DNA from: Kryptolebias marmoratus
Lineage: Eukaryota > Chordata > Actinopteri > Cyprinodontiformes > Rivulidae
NCBI RefSeq assembly: GCF_001649575.2
Contig: NC_051448.1
Location: forward strand, 20,092,384-20,156,383
DNA: 64,000 nt
Direction: 5' to 3'
Made by a program: the position numbers and the translations under genes. Positions 35,599 through 47,676 of the stretch are shown here, piece after piece. The notes beneath the pieces were generated by a model. That model did not search any database, was not told the DNA's origin, and saw nothing but the letters and a program-made list of their open reading frames with translations. Numbering within the stretch: the first letter of the stretch is position 1; each line of letters opens with the position of its first letter.

Positions 35599-36192
35599 AC
35601 AGTCCCTCCAGGATTTCGCGGGCATTTTTTTATTGTTGCGGGCTAAAATGCCTGATTTCGCGGGGCATTTTCCTAAAAGTTGCAATGAAAAGTTCAGTTT
35701 TTTTTTTTTTACTAAAATCAATAAAAAACTATAACTTTTAATATATAAACCAAAAATCCTTCCTAGTTTTGTAAGATAATTACCAACAAACATTGACATT
35801 CTCAAAAGGTGCTTTATTTGAGAACTTTGAAAGCTTCTAAACTGACATTCATGAGCATTTCTGGATTGTCCCTGGTCTGCAGCTCTCCTCACATGTTTTG
35901 CAGACACAAAGTGTTTGTCGATGCGTTTGTTCCATGATTACACTGCAGGACGAGCAAAACAGCTTCCCCCCCCCCCACTCTCCTGCAGCTGGGGAGGAAA
36001 CTGGTTTGCGACCGCAGTGAAGTTAGTTTTAAGTTGGATATTGGATATTCGCAGAGAATCCCTTTAGAAACAATAAATATTGGGTTAAAGTTGCGGTGTT
36101 TTGGACAAAGTTGCAAAAAGTTGTGATTTCGAGGGGTTTGCTTGATTTTGAGCTAATAGTTGCGATCGCAACATTGCTAAATCCTGGAGGGA
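35599..36192. mobile_element. TTAA-flanked non-autonomous transposon, copy 2
   Basis: Strongly similar to 13754-14508 along most of its length, same left end (CAGTCCCTCCAGGATTTCGC) and the same internal gttgcgatcgcaac palindrome (36159-36172). Flanked by TTAA at 35595-35598 and 36193-36196. The right terminus lacks the last few bases and an internal stretch is deleted. Confidence 0.85.
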
Positions 36193-36224
36193 TTAAAGAT
36201 ACGTTTTATTAAGTGTAAGATACG

Positions 36225-37040
36225 TGTCAAACTGAAGGCCTGCAGGCCAGATCTGGCCCCTGGTAAATACTATATACGACCCACGAGATAAAATTTGAAA
36301 TATGTGAAAACTTTCCCACCAATCCATGATTGACTGGGTCTCTGTTACCTCTATTCAGCTTTTAAAAACTGGACATATTTAGTACAAATTTTACACAGGA
36401 ATAAGCTTACTCTGAAGCCAAGAAAATGAAGCTCGAATTCCTTAATATTCTGTTAGTATTTTTTTAGTCTTCCTCAGTATTATGTTTGATTGGGACTTAG
36501 AAAAGTATGCACTTTCTAAATAAAACCAACCAAGCAGATAAACTAGTGGCAAGAAAAAATGAAAGGTACCTGACTTGAGCTAATGTGCATCAGAGCACCA
36601 CAGTCTGCTTAAATTTATATTTTATTTTCTGGATTCTTTTGCCGTTTCAAAGCAGAATGTTAGGAACTTTAAGTTCAGATGTTTATTGAGGGACTTCTAA
36701 GCTGATTTAATGGACTGTGAAAAAAATGCATTACTGAGAAATAAATGAAAAACTGCAGATACAGTGCATAAGAAAAAACTAAACGTAGCTAATGTGTTTT
36801 TAATGGATATTTTCCCTTTATTTATTTAGTTTTAAATTCTGTATAATATGCACTGGAAAAAAAGTACTTTATATTTTTTGGATAATTTGATGCAATTTAT
36901 CTGAAATTCAAGGTAAATTTATATTATATATAAATATATATATACACACACACACACTCACACACACTAAGATTGGCTCACACTCTCTTTTAAGTTTTAG
37001 AATTTTTTATTCTCAGCTTTCTGAAATTGGGGCTCCTACA
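36225..37040 (+). repeat. Dispersed repeat beginning gtcaaactgaaggcc, copy 2
   Basis: Same order of blocks as 30383-31105, directly downstream of the TTAA element of 35599. It includes a TA/CA simple repeat near 36925-36965. Confidence 0.7.
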
Positions 37041-39600
37041 GATTTGTTTTCAATAAAATCTTTATCTTGGAAAAAACAAACAGTTTCTCCACAGTCACAT
37101 GACTCAACACAGGAGTCACCTCTTCAGGACAAGACTCAGCTGTTCACCTACACCTCAAGGATAAGGGACACTCCTTTGAGGACCAAAATGTTCATATTTT
37201 GGACTGAGAAGACAGATGGTTTTGGAGGGGGGAAGCCATCTATGTCAAAAAGGAAAAACCAACATTAAACAGAGGAGGAAGACTCAGATTTCAGATTTCA
37301 AAAACCTATAATGGAGCTTTAGGCCTGATCCCCAGTCAGTTTCACTCCAATCAGGACCTGCATTCATGTGACCAGAGTGGCCCCTCAATGAGTCAGGCTG
37401 ACAAAGACCCTAATGAGCCTCTGTTGTGAGGAGAGTGAGATCTCCATGTAAATCGAGCTTACAGTTCGAGCTTTAAAAGCTTGAACTTCACACTCCCTGC
37501 TTTTTCGAATTGAGAAAGCTCCTCGGGTAAGAAGCGAAAGGTCTTCAGCTACAGAACAGAAGTCCAGTTGTTTTTGTTTTTTAACATTTTATGGAAATAA
37601 AAGCTCCCACAAACTGCCCATGTCTGTGTTTGGATCTTTGACCCTCTCAGGACTCATAAACCTCTTATAAAAATAATTTTAAAATCTTCTCTGCAGTTAA
37701 CAGGTAAAATCTTTTGTTTTTGACAAACCAACTTTCCAGACAAAAGACTAAACTGTTCTTTGGCTCTCTGAATGCAAGAAATCGGTTTGAGATAAGACGC
37801 CGTCTCTGAAGCAGCTCTTAAACTGCTTTGGTGGAAAAGCTCCATGTCTTTAATAGTGACCTAAATGAAGATTGTAAGTAAGTAAAGTAAGTAAAATTTT
37901 ATTTGTATAGCACATTTTAGCAGCAAGGCATTCAAAGTGCTTTACATAATAAAAACATCAGTAGGATTACATTACAATCATCAAAAAGACATCATTACAA
38001 TCATTATAATCTGGGCTAGTAGGAGCATGTAGATATTAAATAGAAGGGGTCCCAGGATTGACCCTTGGGGTACTCCGCATGTGACTTCTGTTCGCTCTGA
38101 AGAGAAGTTGCCTATTGATACAAAGAAGTTCCTGTTGTTTAGGATTGGAGAGGACGAAAGACGGCTCGATGAAAGATAAACCTTTCAGTTTATAATGAGA
38201 ACTTATTTACAGTTCCAGTGATGAACACAAAACATAATGCGTCAGCGGCGGCGCCGTCTCGCCGGCCCACTCGGGAATTCACGAACAGAGACGAGCGACC
38301 TCGGCTACGCTGGGTGACAGCACAACACTCCTACAGCGGGGACATGATGCTGATGCCAGAGAAAGGACATGTTTTCGAAAATAAACAGCACCTGTGTTGT
38401 ATTGATGGGCGCGCTGAGGTAAAAACAAATGAATAGGTAAAAACCAGCTCACTGTGACCATTTCCACTTAGTCACATTACAAGTTGTCGTCCGTGGCAAA
38501 CAAGTCGTGCGTGACTCCGGTTCGTTTATTACCGTCTTTATGGGAAATCATTAGCGGGGCCTGTTTGTTTGCCGCTCTGAAATGTTTCATGCAATGATCA
38601 TTTACCAGCCTGCTGACTAAAGCCAATTTGATATTATGTTGTCCCTTAAGTGGCCCTTTCTAAGTTAAACAAATGAGGACGGCGGCACAGAGTGAGCGAT
38701 GGTGTAGGCGCCCGGGTGCGCTCCGGCGTTACAAAGACACAGCTTTCACATGTTAATAATAATCTACCAAAGTGTGTTAATATGAAGTGACATTTGAGGC
38801 TTCTGGCAGCCGGTTTTGTCAACACCATTATTAATGAGCAGTCATACAATATTCATGTTTTAGTAATTACACACACACACAACATCCATTTGTCTGCCTC
38901 CACACATTCAAACCCTGGTTTTCAAATATTGTGATTAAAGCTTTTAGCAAAGTAATACAGCACTGCTATCTGAATATCTGATGTACAACTGAGCATAATC
39001 AGTGTCCAATAGACGCCTAATGTGTCCTAATAGGTCTTTTATTTGGTTCATTTGTATTATTATTATTATTATTATTATTTAAAGTTTTAGCTGCAAACTT
39101 TCCTTTGTAAAGCCATAAGTTGATACATTTTACTCCTAAAATTTCTATCTGTTTATACAATAATTAATTTTATCAAGGAACCTTGAACAGACAGAACAGA
39201 TTTGTGACGGCTTTGCATGAAACATGTCTGTCAGGGCTGTTTCTGTTTATGTACTCCAAACAGAATATCGGGGAGGGGGGTGGGGGTATTTTTACCCCTA
39301 GCTCAAACTTCAAGTTGTAATGTTTTAGTGAGACACGTATGTGAGATGTCAAGATTGCAGGGCTTTAGGTCAATTGTCCCAATATGTTGAGACTGACTGA
39401 TCTGCTGATTTGTTCTATTAAGAAACCATTGGCTGCTGCCGTTAAGCGTCACAGTTTGTTGTGTGAAAGGATCCAAACACACAAACTTGTGTTAGGCAGG
39501 ATTAAGATAAAATCAAAAAGTTCAATCATAAAAAATCAAAACAAGCAGTGAAGAGGCATCCAGCCATACATACATACATTTCCAGCTCCACCTGGAGAGA
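37041..39600. other. Gene-free stretch with repeat tail and unique blocks
   Basis: 37880-38140 (tttatttgtatagcacattttagcagcaaggc..., then cccaggattgacccttggggtactcc) is a known type of fish dispersed repeat. 38460-38860 is complex unique sequence with no repeat match here, a candidate conserved noncoding block. 39055-39079 is (ATT)n. No gene seen. Confidence 0.35.
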
Positions 39601-39608
39601 TCCTAAAT

Positions 39609-39820
39609 CAGGGGTAGGCAACCCTGGTCCTCGAGGGCCACTATCCTGCATGTTTTTCTTGTTTCCCTGCTCCAACACACCTGATTCAGTGGTTAAATTA
39701 CCTCTTCGTGTTCTGCAGAAGCCTGTTAATCACCCATTGATTCAAATCAGGTGTTGGAGCAGAGAAACAAGTAAAACATGCAGGATAGTGGCTCTCCAGG
39801 ACCAGGGTTGCCTACCCCTG
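39609..39820. mobile_element. hAT-like MITE, second copy
   Basis: Same family as 7201-7414. CAGGGGTAGGCAACCCTGGTCC on the left, inverted CCTACCCCTG on the right. Flanks TCCTAAAT (39601-39608) and TCCTAAAG (39821-39828) are an 8-bp duplication with one change. Confidence 0.92.
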
Positions 39821-39834
39821 TCCTAAAGCGTTCT

Positions 39835-40250
39835 CAGGTCATAATCCTTCCATCGACTTCTTGGTCTTCCCTAGGCTCTCCTCCTAGTGTGATATGACCG
39901 GAAAACCTCCAGAGGGAGGCATCCTAATGAATTGCTCCAACCACCTCAGCTGCATACTTTCGATGTGGAGGAGCAGGGCCTCTACTCCGAGCTCCTCACC
40001 AGATCTCTAAGGCTTATCCTGGCCACCCTACGAAGGAAGGTCATTTCATCCTCTAGTATCCAGAATCTCATGTTTTCAGCCATGATCCATGTGTCATGAG
40101 CATGGGTGAGGGTTAGAAAACAGATTGGACTTTAGCCTTTTTACCAGAATAGACCAGATCAACAACCTAATTACTGCAAGCGAGGCCCCCGTCCGTCAGA
40201 CCATCCCCTGCTCCTTCCTGTCATCACTTATAAACATGACTCACAGATAC
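39835..40250 (-). mobile_element. LINE 3' fragment, second locus
   Basis: Same fish LINE class as 17500-17890: ordered similar phrases about treating serine/arginine-rich C-terminal codons, no intact frame. Directly follows the hAT-like MITE of 39609. Confidence 0.5.
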
Positions 40251-43200
40251 TTTAACTCCTTTGCTTGATCATGACAGTAAAGGCAGGATAACAAGTTCTG
40301 ACTGCGGACTGTGGAAAACAAATGCTGTCAGAGTTGATGACGACAGGCGTGCTGATTACTAAGAGAAAACAAGTGGTATATGTGGAGCTAAAAACAAGGA
40401 CTACTGATGGTAGCTATAACAAGAACATTACTTAACAGAATAATCCAAATACTAACCTAACTTTAAATGAGTTTAAAAATATCAAACAAAGAATTAAAAC
40501 AAATACCTCAAAACCATGACATTGAGATGTTGAAAGGAAACCATTATTGTCCTTTGGTCCAAGTCACATTCAGAGGTAATATGCTGTCATCCATCTGCAG
40601 CCTTCAGATTTTCAAAGACCAAACTAAGGTAAGCCAATAAATCGATTAGCATTGGTCAAATTGTTAACACAAAAAAGGGTTGAAGTGAGACCACTCTCTG
40701 GTCTTTATTATATGGCTCACTTACATCTGTTTGCACACCCCGTCCTCACAGAGTGCCGTCCCCTTGACCCTATTACTGCTGGGTAATTTATCTCATAAGC
40801 CAGGCTGTGATTGCCTGCACTGGACATGTTAGAAATAGAAAACACACTGAAAACGTTTCACAATTCACTGTTGCCAGTAGCTGTAGTATTTCTACAAAAT
40901 GATGCACACTGTGTATTTCTTAGTTTGCTGTCAGGTAGCATTTGTGACAAGTCTCCATTTTTTATTTTTTTGTCTCAATCTTTTGTTTTTGTTTATGTGT
41001 TCATTTTTATGTGACTTAGCACAGGTTTAATCAATGTTCACACACAGGCCTTGAGCCTGCACAGAAAACCCAAAACATACATGCTAAAACCACCACTAAT
41101 TTTCCATGATTATCACTATAAAACTTTGGCAAAATGCGAAGGAAAAAAAACAAAAAAAAACTCTGTAGCCCATGTGTACGAAAACAATCCATGACTGAAA
41201 TAATAGAAGTAATGTTTTTAAAAATAAAACATATTTCTAAGTAAACTTGTAACTCATAATGTAATAACTTCTGACCCACCTTGGTGAGTGAAAAATAAAT
41301 CTTTATGACTCCATAATGTAAAATATGTCAACATCATACCTATTTGCACACCTGTGCTTGGTGGTGCGTTCAGGTTCGGGGGTGTTCATCTTCACTCACA
41401 ATGCTGTTTGCAAAAGGTTGATGCCATAAAACATGGTGGGAGGTAGAGAACCCAAATGTTTAACAGACAGACAGAAGGCCAGTTGGTGAAGGGTTAAATA
41501 AAATAAAAAAAACTTTACCTTAACAGGGCGCAAGAAAATCAATAGCACTGTAACAGATGAAAAGCTAAATGACCAATATCACTCCTGTAGTATGTGATGC
41601 TAGCATAGATAGCATGATCTCCAGCAACACCAAGTTGCCATGTTGGAAAGTTTTATAGCAGTAATGTAGAAACATCACATATACCTGCCATATATCTGCT
41701 ATAAATAACAAGTTGTGTAGCAGTGAACCAAAAAAAAAAGTTCCACAATTTCATGCTACGCTATGCTAGCTGGGATACTGTGGTGCTTTCAATAGGTGAA
41801 GCCATTGCTCGTCTTTCTCATCAGTTTCATTAGAGCTGGCTGTCAGCGGAGTATTCCTTTATGTACTGTGGAAATCCAGCATTCACAGTGTGACGTGCCG
41901 GTGTTTCAGGCGCTGCTTGTTGTTCTGTGCGGAACAAATGCAGCGTGGGCCTCCCCATTATATCCACCTGTGAACGCCACAGATTCGCTGCAGCTACAAC
42001 ACATTTAAAAACCCAAACACCAACAAAAACGACAAGAGAGTCCCGCCACAGAACGTAGAATACTGTCACTATTCTGCCCTGTAGTCCACAACATACACGG
42101 TGTGCGCTGCAGGAAGACATTAAGAGCGTTACACCAATGGCATTCAAGACGAAAGGCTTAACTTTTTATGACATGTGCTTTATTTCTTTTACAATCTGAC
42201 CAACGGGGGCAAAAAAATAAAACCCAACATACGTGGCTAAATCCAAAACAGTGTAATAGTGGTGTAAGGACAATTTAGTTTGACCCATTCTGTTAAAATA
42301 AATCAAACTCAACCCCAATAAAAATATAAAAAATAAATAAGCAATCTATAGAGAAACTAGATCCAAAGCAACAGGTTTTTTTCATTCAGCTTTACTGAAA
42401 TGAACTGAAAACCTAAATCGAATGACTTTGAAATCCTGACAAAGAAACAACTAAAGTGAAAATAACAAATATTGTATTTTTTTCCTAAGACACTGAATAC
42501 ATTTTTCAGTTGTAAAACAGTGTATGTGTTTCTGTGCAGGCGTACAGACACAGACAGATTAAAACAGAAAACTCTGAATTGTAAATCAGTCTTGTGCTGC
42601 GCCTCTTTAGCTTCCTTCGCCCTCCGCTCACACACTCCAGCACACTTTGCTGGTCCATTATCTCAGATCAGTGCATTTCCCACCGGCGATTACAAAGCGT
42701 CAAGACGTAAAAACGCCCGTGAATCTCCACGTATAGAGATAAATCAAGTGTCCCTAATGGTCCGTGAGATGTTATTGGCAGAGCAGAAACTTTAATCATC
42801 TCCCCACCCCCGGACAGAGTGGCCACGTCCTCGCGTCCGTCCATCTGCGATGGCTTCTGGACTCAGCGAAAAAGACCGTTTGCATTGGTAATGGGAGAGA
42901 CCGGGTTTGTTGGGGCATGCGGCGCAGGAGATAAAAGGGTTTCAGGCATAATTCCAAACGTGACGATGGAGAAGGAGAAACACGAGATTGGAGGGGGGAA
43001 AAAAATAGAGCAACGCAACAGGAACAAGGTGCAAGAAGAGGGAGTAGGAGGGAAAACAGCGAGAGACAGGCACATAGGGACCTCTGGGTTATCTACACAT
43101 TAGCAGACTCCTTTCTGCTTTTCAGCTGCGTGCAGACAACTAATGGATGAGATAGAGTGCGTCAGAGCTTTGTCAGAATCGAGCGCAGAGCTTTTTCTTC

Positions 43201-44560
43201 TCCACCACTCACATTCATGACACCTTGGCACCCTCGGCGCCCCTTCACAAACTGCTAATGCTAATTTAGCTTTATTAATTCAAGTTTGTCCTTGACGCGC
43301 AGGCGGCATTAATCCCACTCGCGCCCATTCAGTTGTCTATTTTTAAGGTTGCATTAAAAAAAGAAAGTAAGTGAAAGTAAAGCATTTCCCCGCTCTCCTT
43401 TAACCTGAAAGGACGGAAATGTAATGCTCCCCTCCTTTTTTTTTTTTTTTTTGACCGCCCTCGGTGTCTCTTTAAAGGATTGTAAATTGGTGAAACGAGA
43501 CATTTCTGCTCCTTTTAATTATCCACTCCGACAAAAAAAAAAAGAAAGAAAAAGACTCAGTTAACAAAACCAAATGCATGAGAGCTGGAAGGACGTTTCT
43601 CTCGAAAACGCGTCACATTTTCAAGGTTTTTGTTAACTCTAATGGAAGTGCATGGCGGTGCGTTTGTTTCGGAAAGAAGCGGGTAAAAGCATTCGTTTTG
43701 TACGAGGTGCAAAGATGCACCTAGAGATAGGGCAGCATCCGGCACTTCGTTAAAGCCCATTTTCTTTTTGCTTTCATGCCGGCGTTCATTACGGAGGGCA
43801 AGGTTGCTTCAGGGTGTGATGAAGATCTGTTTTCAAACGTGACGTATTCCCGGGCTGCTGGATGGGTGGTGTTGTTTTCGCCACCCCCCCCCCCACCGCC
43901 TCACAAGGGAAAAGTTTTATCCTTCTGCAGTCCATCATATATTAGCCTCCTGCTCCCAGTCAAGGGCCTGCTCTGTCAGGCTGATTATGCAAATGACATT
44001 AAATGCTAAAGGATAACCGGAATAGTATGCAAATTTATAGGCAACAGTGGCTGAAATTGGCAAGTGGCAATTTTGAGACGGCGAGCTGAATCATGGCTGG
44101 AAATAAAGCAGAGAGAAGAGTGTGCATGTTCATGGCTCAAACTGTCACTCGTATTGGATTTGGTGGCGCTGACTTATGGAGGAGTTGGGGCTCTTCTTCT
44201 GGGCTTGGTTGGCCTGAGCTTTTTGGGTTATTTTAGAACCCAGGCATGTCAAGAAAAGATCAACGAGTAAAAGATGTTGTAATGCCCACCATTACCAAGT
44301 ACTAATGGTCCACTCTGTCTAATCTTGACTGACAAACTGTATCTTTGATCATTTTTTGATGGTCCAAAGCCAATTGTTCTGTCTGTGGACAGCAGGATTT
44401 GCCTTTTGGAGTCCTTTCCTACTAAATGAATGCCTGAAGTCCTGGGGTGTCTTTGGAAATGTTGTCCTGAAACACATTGTCAATGTCAGCCACTGGTTGC
44501 CTCTGAGATTGGAGACACCTGAGAAGCCTCTTGAGTACAGTGAGACAAAGGCAACATTCA
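40251..44560. other. Gene-free stretch; 42600-44050 complex unique block
   Basis: 40270-40510 looks like an eroded LTR tail. 42600-44050 is balanced, non-repetitive DNA with homeobox-like words (gcattaatcccactcgc, ctttattaattcaag). No exon with flanking splice sites and a recognisable product was found. Confidence 0.3.
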
Positions 44561-45125
44561 CAATGCAGAATAATGCGACCCATTCCCAATTTTTTTGTCC
44601 CGGATGCAACGTATATCAGATTTTTTGATGGCAGTGTTAACGTGACAAATCCAATTTTTTCACACCCAACCCAAGTCTTTTCCATATGTGGTACTGAATC
44701 AGATACATATCCCCAGTTTGAACGTTCATGTCGCATTTCATCCGACTTTTGGATGAAATGCGACATGAACGGAGGTCCGTTACATCAAAGTCCCTCCTCT
44801 CTTGGCTCTGACTCTTCATCCACACATTCCTCTGCTCAGAGGTAGCACCATAGCTCCAAAATAAAGGTCATTATTTACATTTGTGCTCTTTTTCATTAGA
44901 ATGTACACTTGATTGGACAGCAACTTTAAAATCAATCCACACGCTAACACTCACAGCATCCATATTTACTTCTGAAAACTCAGCGTGAAGAGTGTGATGT
45001 CATTTCTTCATTTCAGGACTTGGAGATTGTTCATGACGGAGGTCGCATTTAAAATGGAATGTGAACGATCGCACAAAAAAATCATAATTGAACATTGAGA
45101 CCTGCAGTGTGAACGTAGCCCTAAA
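44560..45125. repeat. Dispersed element with a perfect 20-bp hairpin
   Basis: 44724-44743 and 44751-44770 are exact reverse complements (GTTCATGTCGCATTTCATCC) separated by 7 bases. The surroundings (aacgtgacaaatccaatttttt..., ending gcagtgtgaacgtagccc) resemble a non-autonomous fish DNA element. Outer termini not certain. Confidence 0.65.
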
Positions 45126-45618
45126 CTATATTTGTCCAAACTGAGGTTGTTCAAAGAGAAGTCTTCATCAAGGAGGGAAATAACTGTTCCAATCTTTTAC
45201 AAAAAATAATCTTTAATGTGATGAAAATATCTCTTTAAGACAGAGTGAGATGCGAAAAAAATATCATTGTTAGTTGGCGTTTTTATTTCCACAAAGCAAG
45301 TAGCAGCTTCCCACCAGAAAGTCAGGGGAAACTGGTGTTAAATTGTTTTTTAAAGATTTCAGGTAACATAAGGAAAGCCAAACAAATCTTTCATTAAGTA
45401 ACTTTTCCATGTCTGGAAACCTTAGAAAAACATGGTTGAAATTTACCTTCATGACATCCTCAAGATAAAGGGTTAATTTATTTGTTTGGACGTAGAGAAG
45501 CTAATTTCCTCATAATGATGAGAGACCATGACAGTGATAATAATCAAGAAAACTGGGTTCACTAATATTTGCTTCATACCTATTTTGAGGGAGGGTAGGA
45601 TAAAAAAACTTTGTTTAG

Positions 45619-47672
45619 CCCTGTAAAGCCCACACCATGAAATAACTGACAGAAAATTCCAATTCTTTGAAACTGGAGCCTTTATTGGTCCCTCTGAACA
45701 AACAAAAATTTTTTTTTTCAAATATCATTTTTCATATATGAGTTTTATTTTGTATCATATTTGATACATCGGGTCACAATGCTCAAAGATGATTTTTTCT
45801 TGAACAAAAAAAAACATAATAAAACACAAATAACTTAGATAAATTGTTAATTCCAAACATAAAAAGTGCTACAACAATGCAGTAATAACAAATCCACCAA
45901 TGGAACTGGCAGGGTGGCAGTCTCGAGAACATAACATTTCGGTTATTTTTTTACACATATTGTGGCTCACAACCTTTTATTTTGCAATATGATAGGCTTG
46001 GAAACAGTTTCTGTCCTTGTTCAGACAAAGATGCACTCTGCATTTCTCACAGAACACATGGGCAAAGTGGCCCACACAGTGCTTGCATCTCTGTCGGGTT
46101 TCCCATGTTGGGAAATGATTGAGGCCATCCTTTCTCACATCAGGGGGCAACTCAGTGGTTTTCCTCCTCCTAGGAGGGGTTGGCGTTGCTTCCGGAGAGG
46201 ACAAAGGTCTGCCACACTTTTTGACCTTTCGTGCACTTGTGAGGGCAGTGGCAACAGAGGCCTGAAACCTTCGCAGGGGCAGGTGTTTCTGCCTGGGATG
46301 CAGTTTCTCCAGATCTCTTCTGTAGCGGATCCATGCATTGATTACTGCCACTGTGATGGTGTGCCACCAAATGTAGATGTACCATCTTCGGGATCTAATG
46401 CTGAACTTGTACAGTGCAGAAAGCATATCAAGAAGGTCAATGCCTCCCATGAACCTGTTGTAAGTGTCAACAATGGCCGGTCTGGGAACCATTATGTGGG
46501 TTTTGGCTTTTCGATCCCAACGCTTCACACTGCCCAGTGGTTCAACACCAACAAAAGAAGAGAGCAGGTTCACAGCTTTGTTGTCATACCATCTCACAAT
46601 GATGTTGTTTTCCTGGTTTACTCTGAAATCCAGTGACCCTCTTCCCTTTTTCTTCAGTTTTTTCTCATCCATCAGTTGGCAATTCTTCACCCTGTTCATT
46701 CGGACTGTGCCTATGTAGTAGATTCCTCTTTGTTTCAAGTGCTCTACCAATGAAACTGACGTAAAGAAATTGTCAGCAAAAACTTTGTGATTCTTTCCTG
46801 CTGGAAGGGTTGAGGTCATTTTCAGGACAACATCTCCTGTAGCACCAACATCAGATTTCTCTTGGTCAAGATTTCCTCTCCCTTGGCACACATCAAAGTC
46901 ATATAGATAGCCACTTTGCCCACCACGTCCCCACATCTTGAACCCCACTTGTGAGGTTTTCCTACCTGCTCGATGTCACTTGAATTCCCATCCATAATCA
47001 TATTTAGAATATCTTCAACAGTGTATGTCTTTGCCATCTAAAAAAAAACACACATGCACAAAAAAACAGTGTTTATTTTATCTTTGAATTGGTCAGATTT
47101 CAATGAAAATAAGCAAAAGGTGCAAGTTGCATATCTATTTTTAAGCTATAAATATACCAAATTATGAACATGCAAACATGTCATTAGTTTATATGAAAAA
47201 AGACTGTACATTGCTTGACGTGATGTAAAATACATGAAGTACAATAAAAAAGACAATTGACTGATTTTTCGAGTTAACTGACCCACTGTATCAAATTTGA
47301 TACATCACTTTTCAACACGGTTTTACAAAAAAATTATGATAAAATACTAAGTAATTTTACATTGCATCAACTCAGTAAGTGTTCCTATTGATAGTTCACC
47401 CAAAAACAAATTTTTTTTTCTTACCTTAACCTTCTAAAATTGGCAAAGTTTTCCTGCTGAAACCGCATGTGTCCCAGTCCTTTGAGATGGCAGTCTTGTA
47501 GCATCAGTGGAAAGGCCTCTGGTGAGAAAGTTACTGCCCCCTGTTGGATTATCAGTGCACTACATGTGTCTAATTGTATACATCGGGTTTTTTAGGGAAA
47601 AAAATGTCACACTGCTCATTTGGAGGTCTCAAAAACTCATGTATCACATATGATACGTTTGGCGTTATAGGG
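45619..47672 (-). mobile_element. piggyBac-like transposon, internally deleted, flanked by TTAG
   Basis: Ends CCCTGTAAAGCCCA (left) and inverted CCCTATAACGCCAA (right), bordered by TTAG at 45615-45618 and TTAG at 47673-47676 rather than the usual TTAA. A subterminal inverted repeat tgtatca[t/a]atttgatac (45752-45767, 47288-47303) plus a third variant at 47641-47656 may be transposase-binding sites. Encloses a transposase relic on the - strand. Confidence 0.85.
45977..47037 (-). pseudogene. piggyBac transposase relic
   Basis: The - strand begins MAKTYTVEDILNMIMDGNSS then DIEQV, a typical piggyBac N terminus, and then joins directly to GKPHKWGFK. The roughly 200 or more residues normally between are deleted. 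One base is missing after KPHKWG, shifting the frame into the 323-residue open frame 46948-45977. That part keeps the three catalytic aspartates (YDFD, ADNFFTS, MGGIDLLD), the GTVRMNR block and the C-terminal cysteine-rich finger CKHC...CEKC...C. Cannot encode a complete transposase. The + strand frame over it is a shadow. Confidence 0.9.
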
Positions 47673-47676
47673 TTAG

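Noticed and set aside
38218..38436. 72-residue open frame
   Set aside because: No splice sites, no recognisable domain; overlaps unique AT/GC mixed DNA only.
45962..46636. 224-residue open frame on the + strand
   Set aside because: Antisense shadow of the piggyBac transposase relic.
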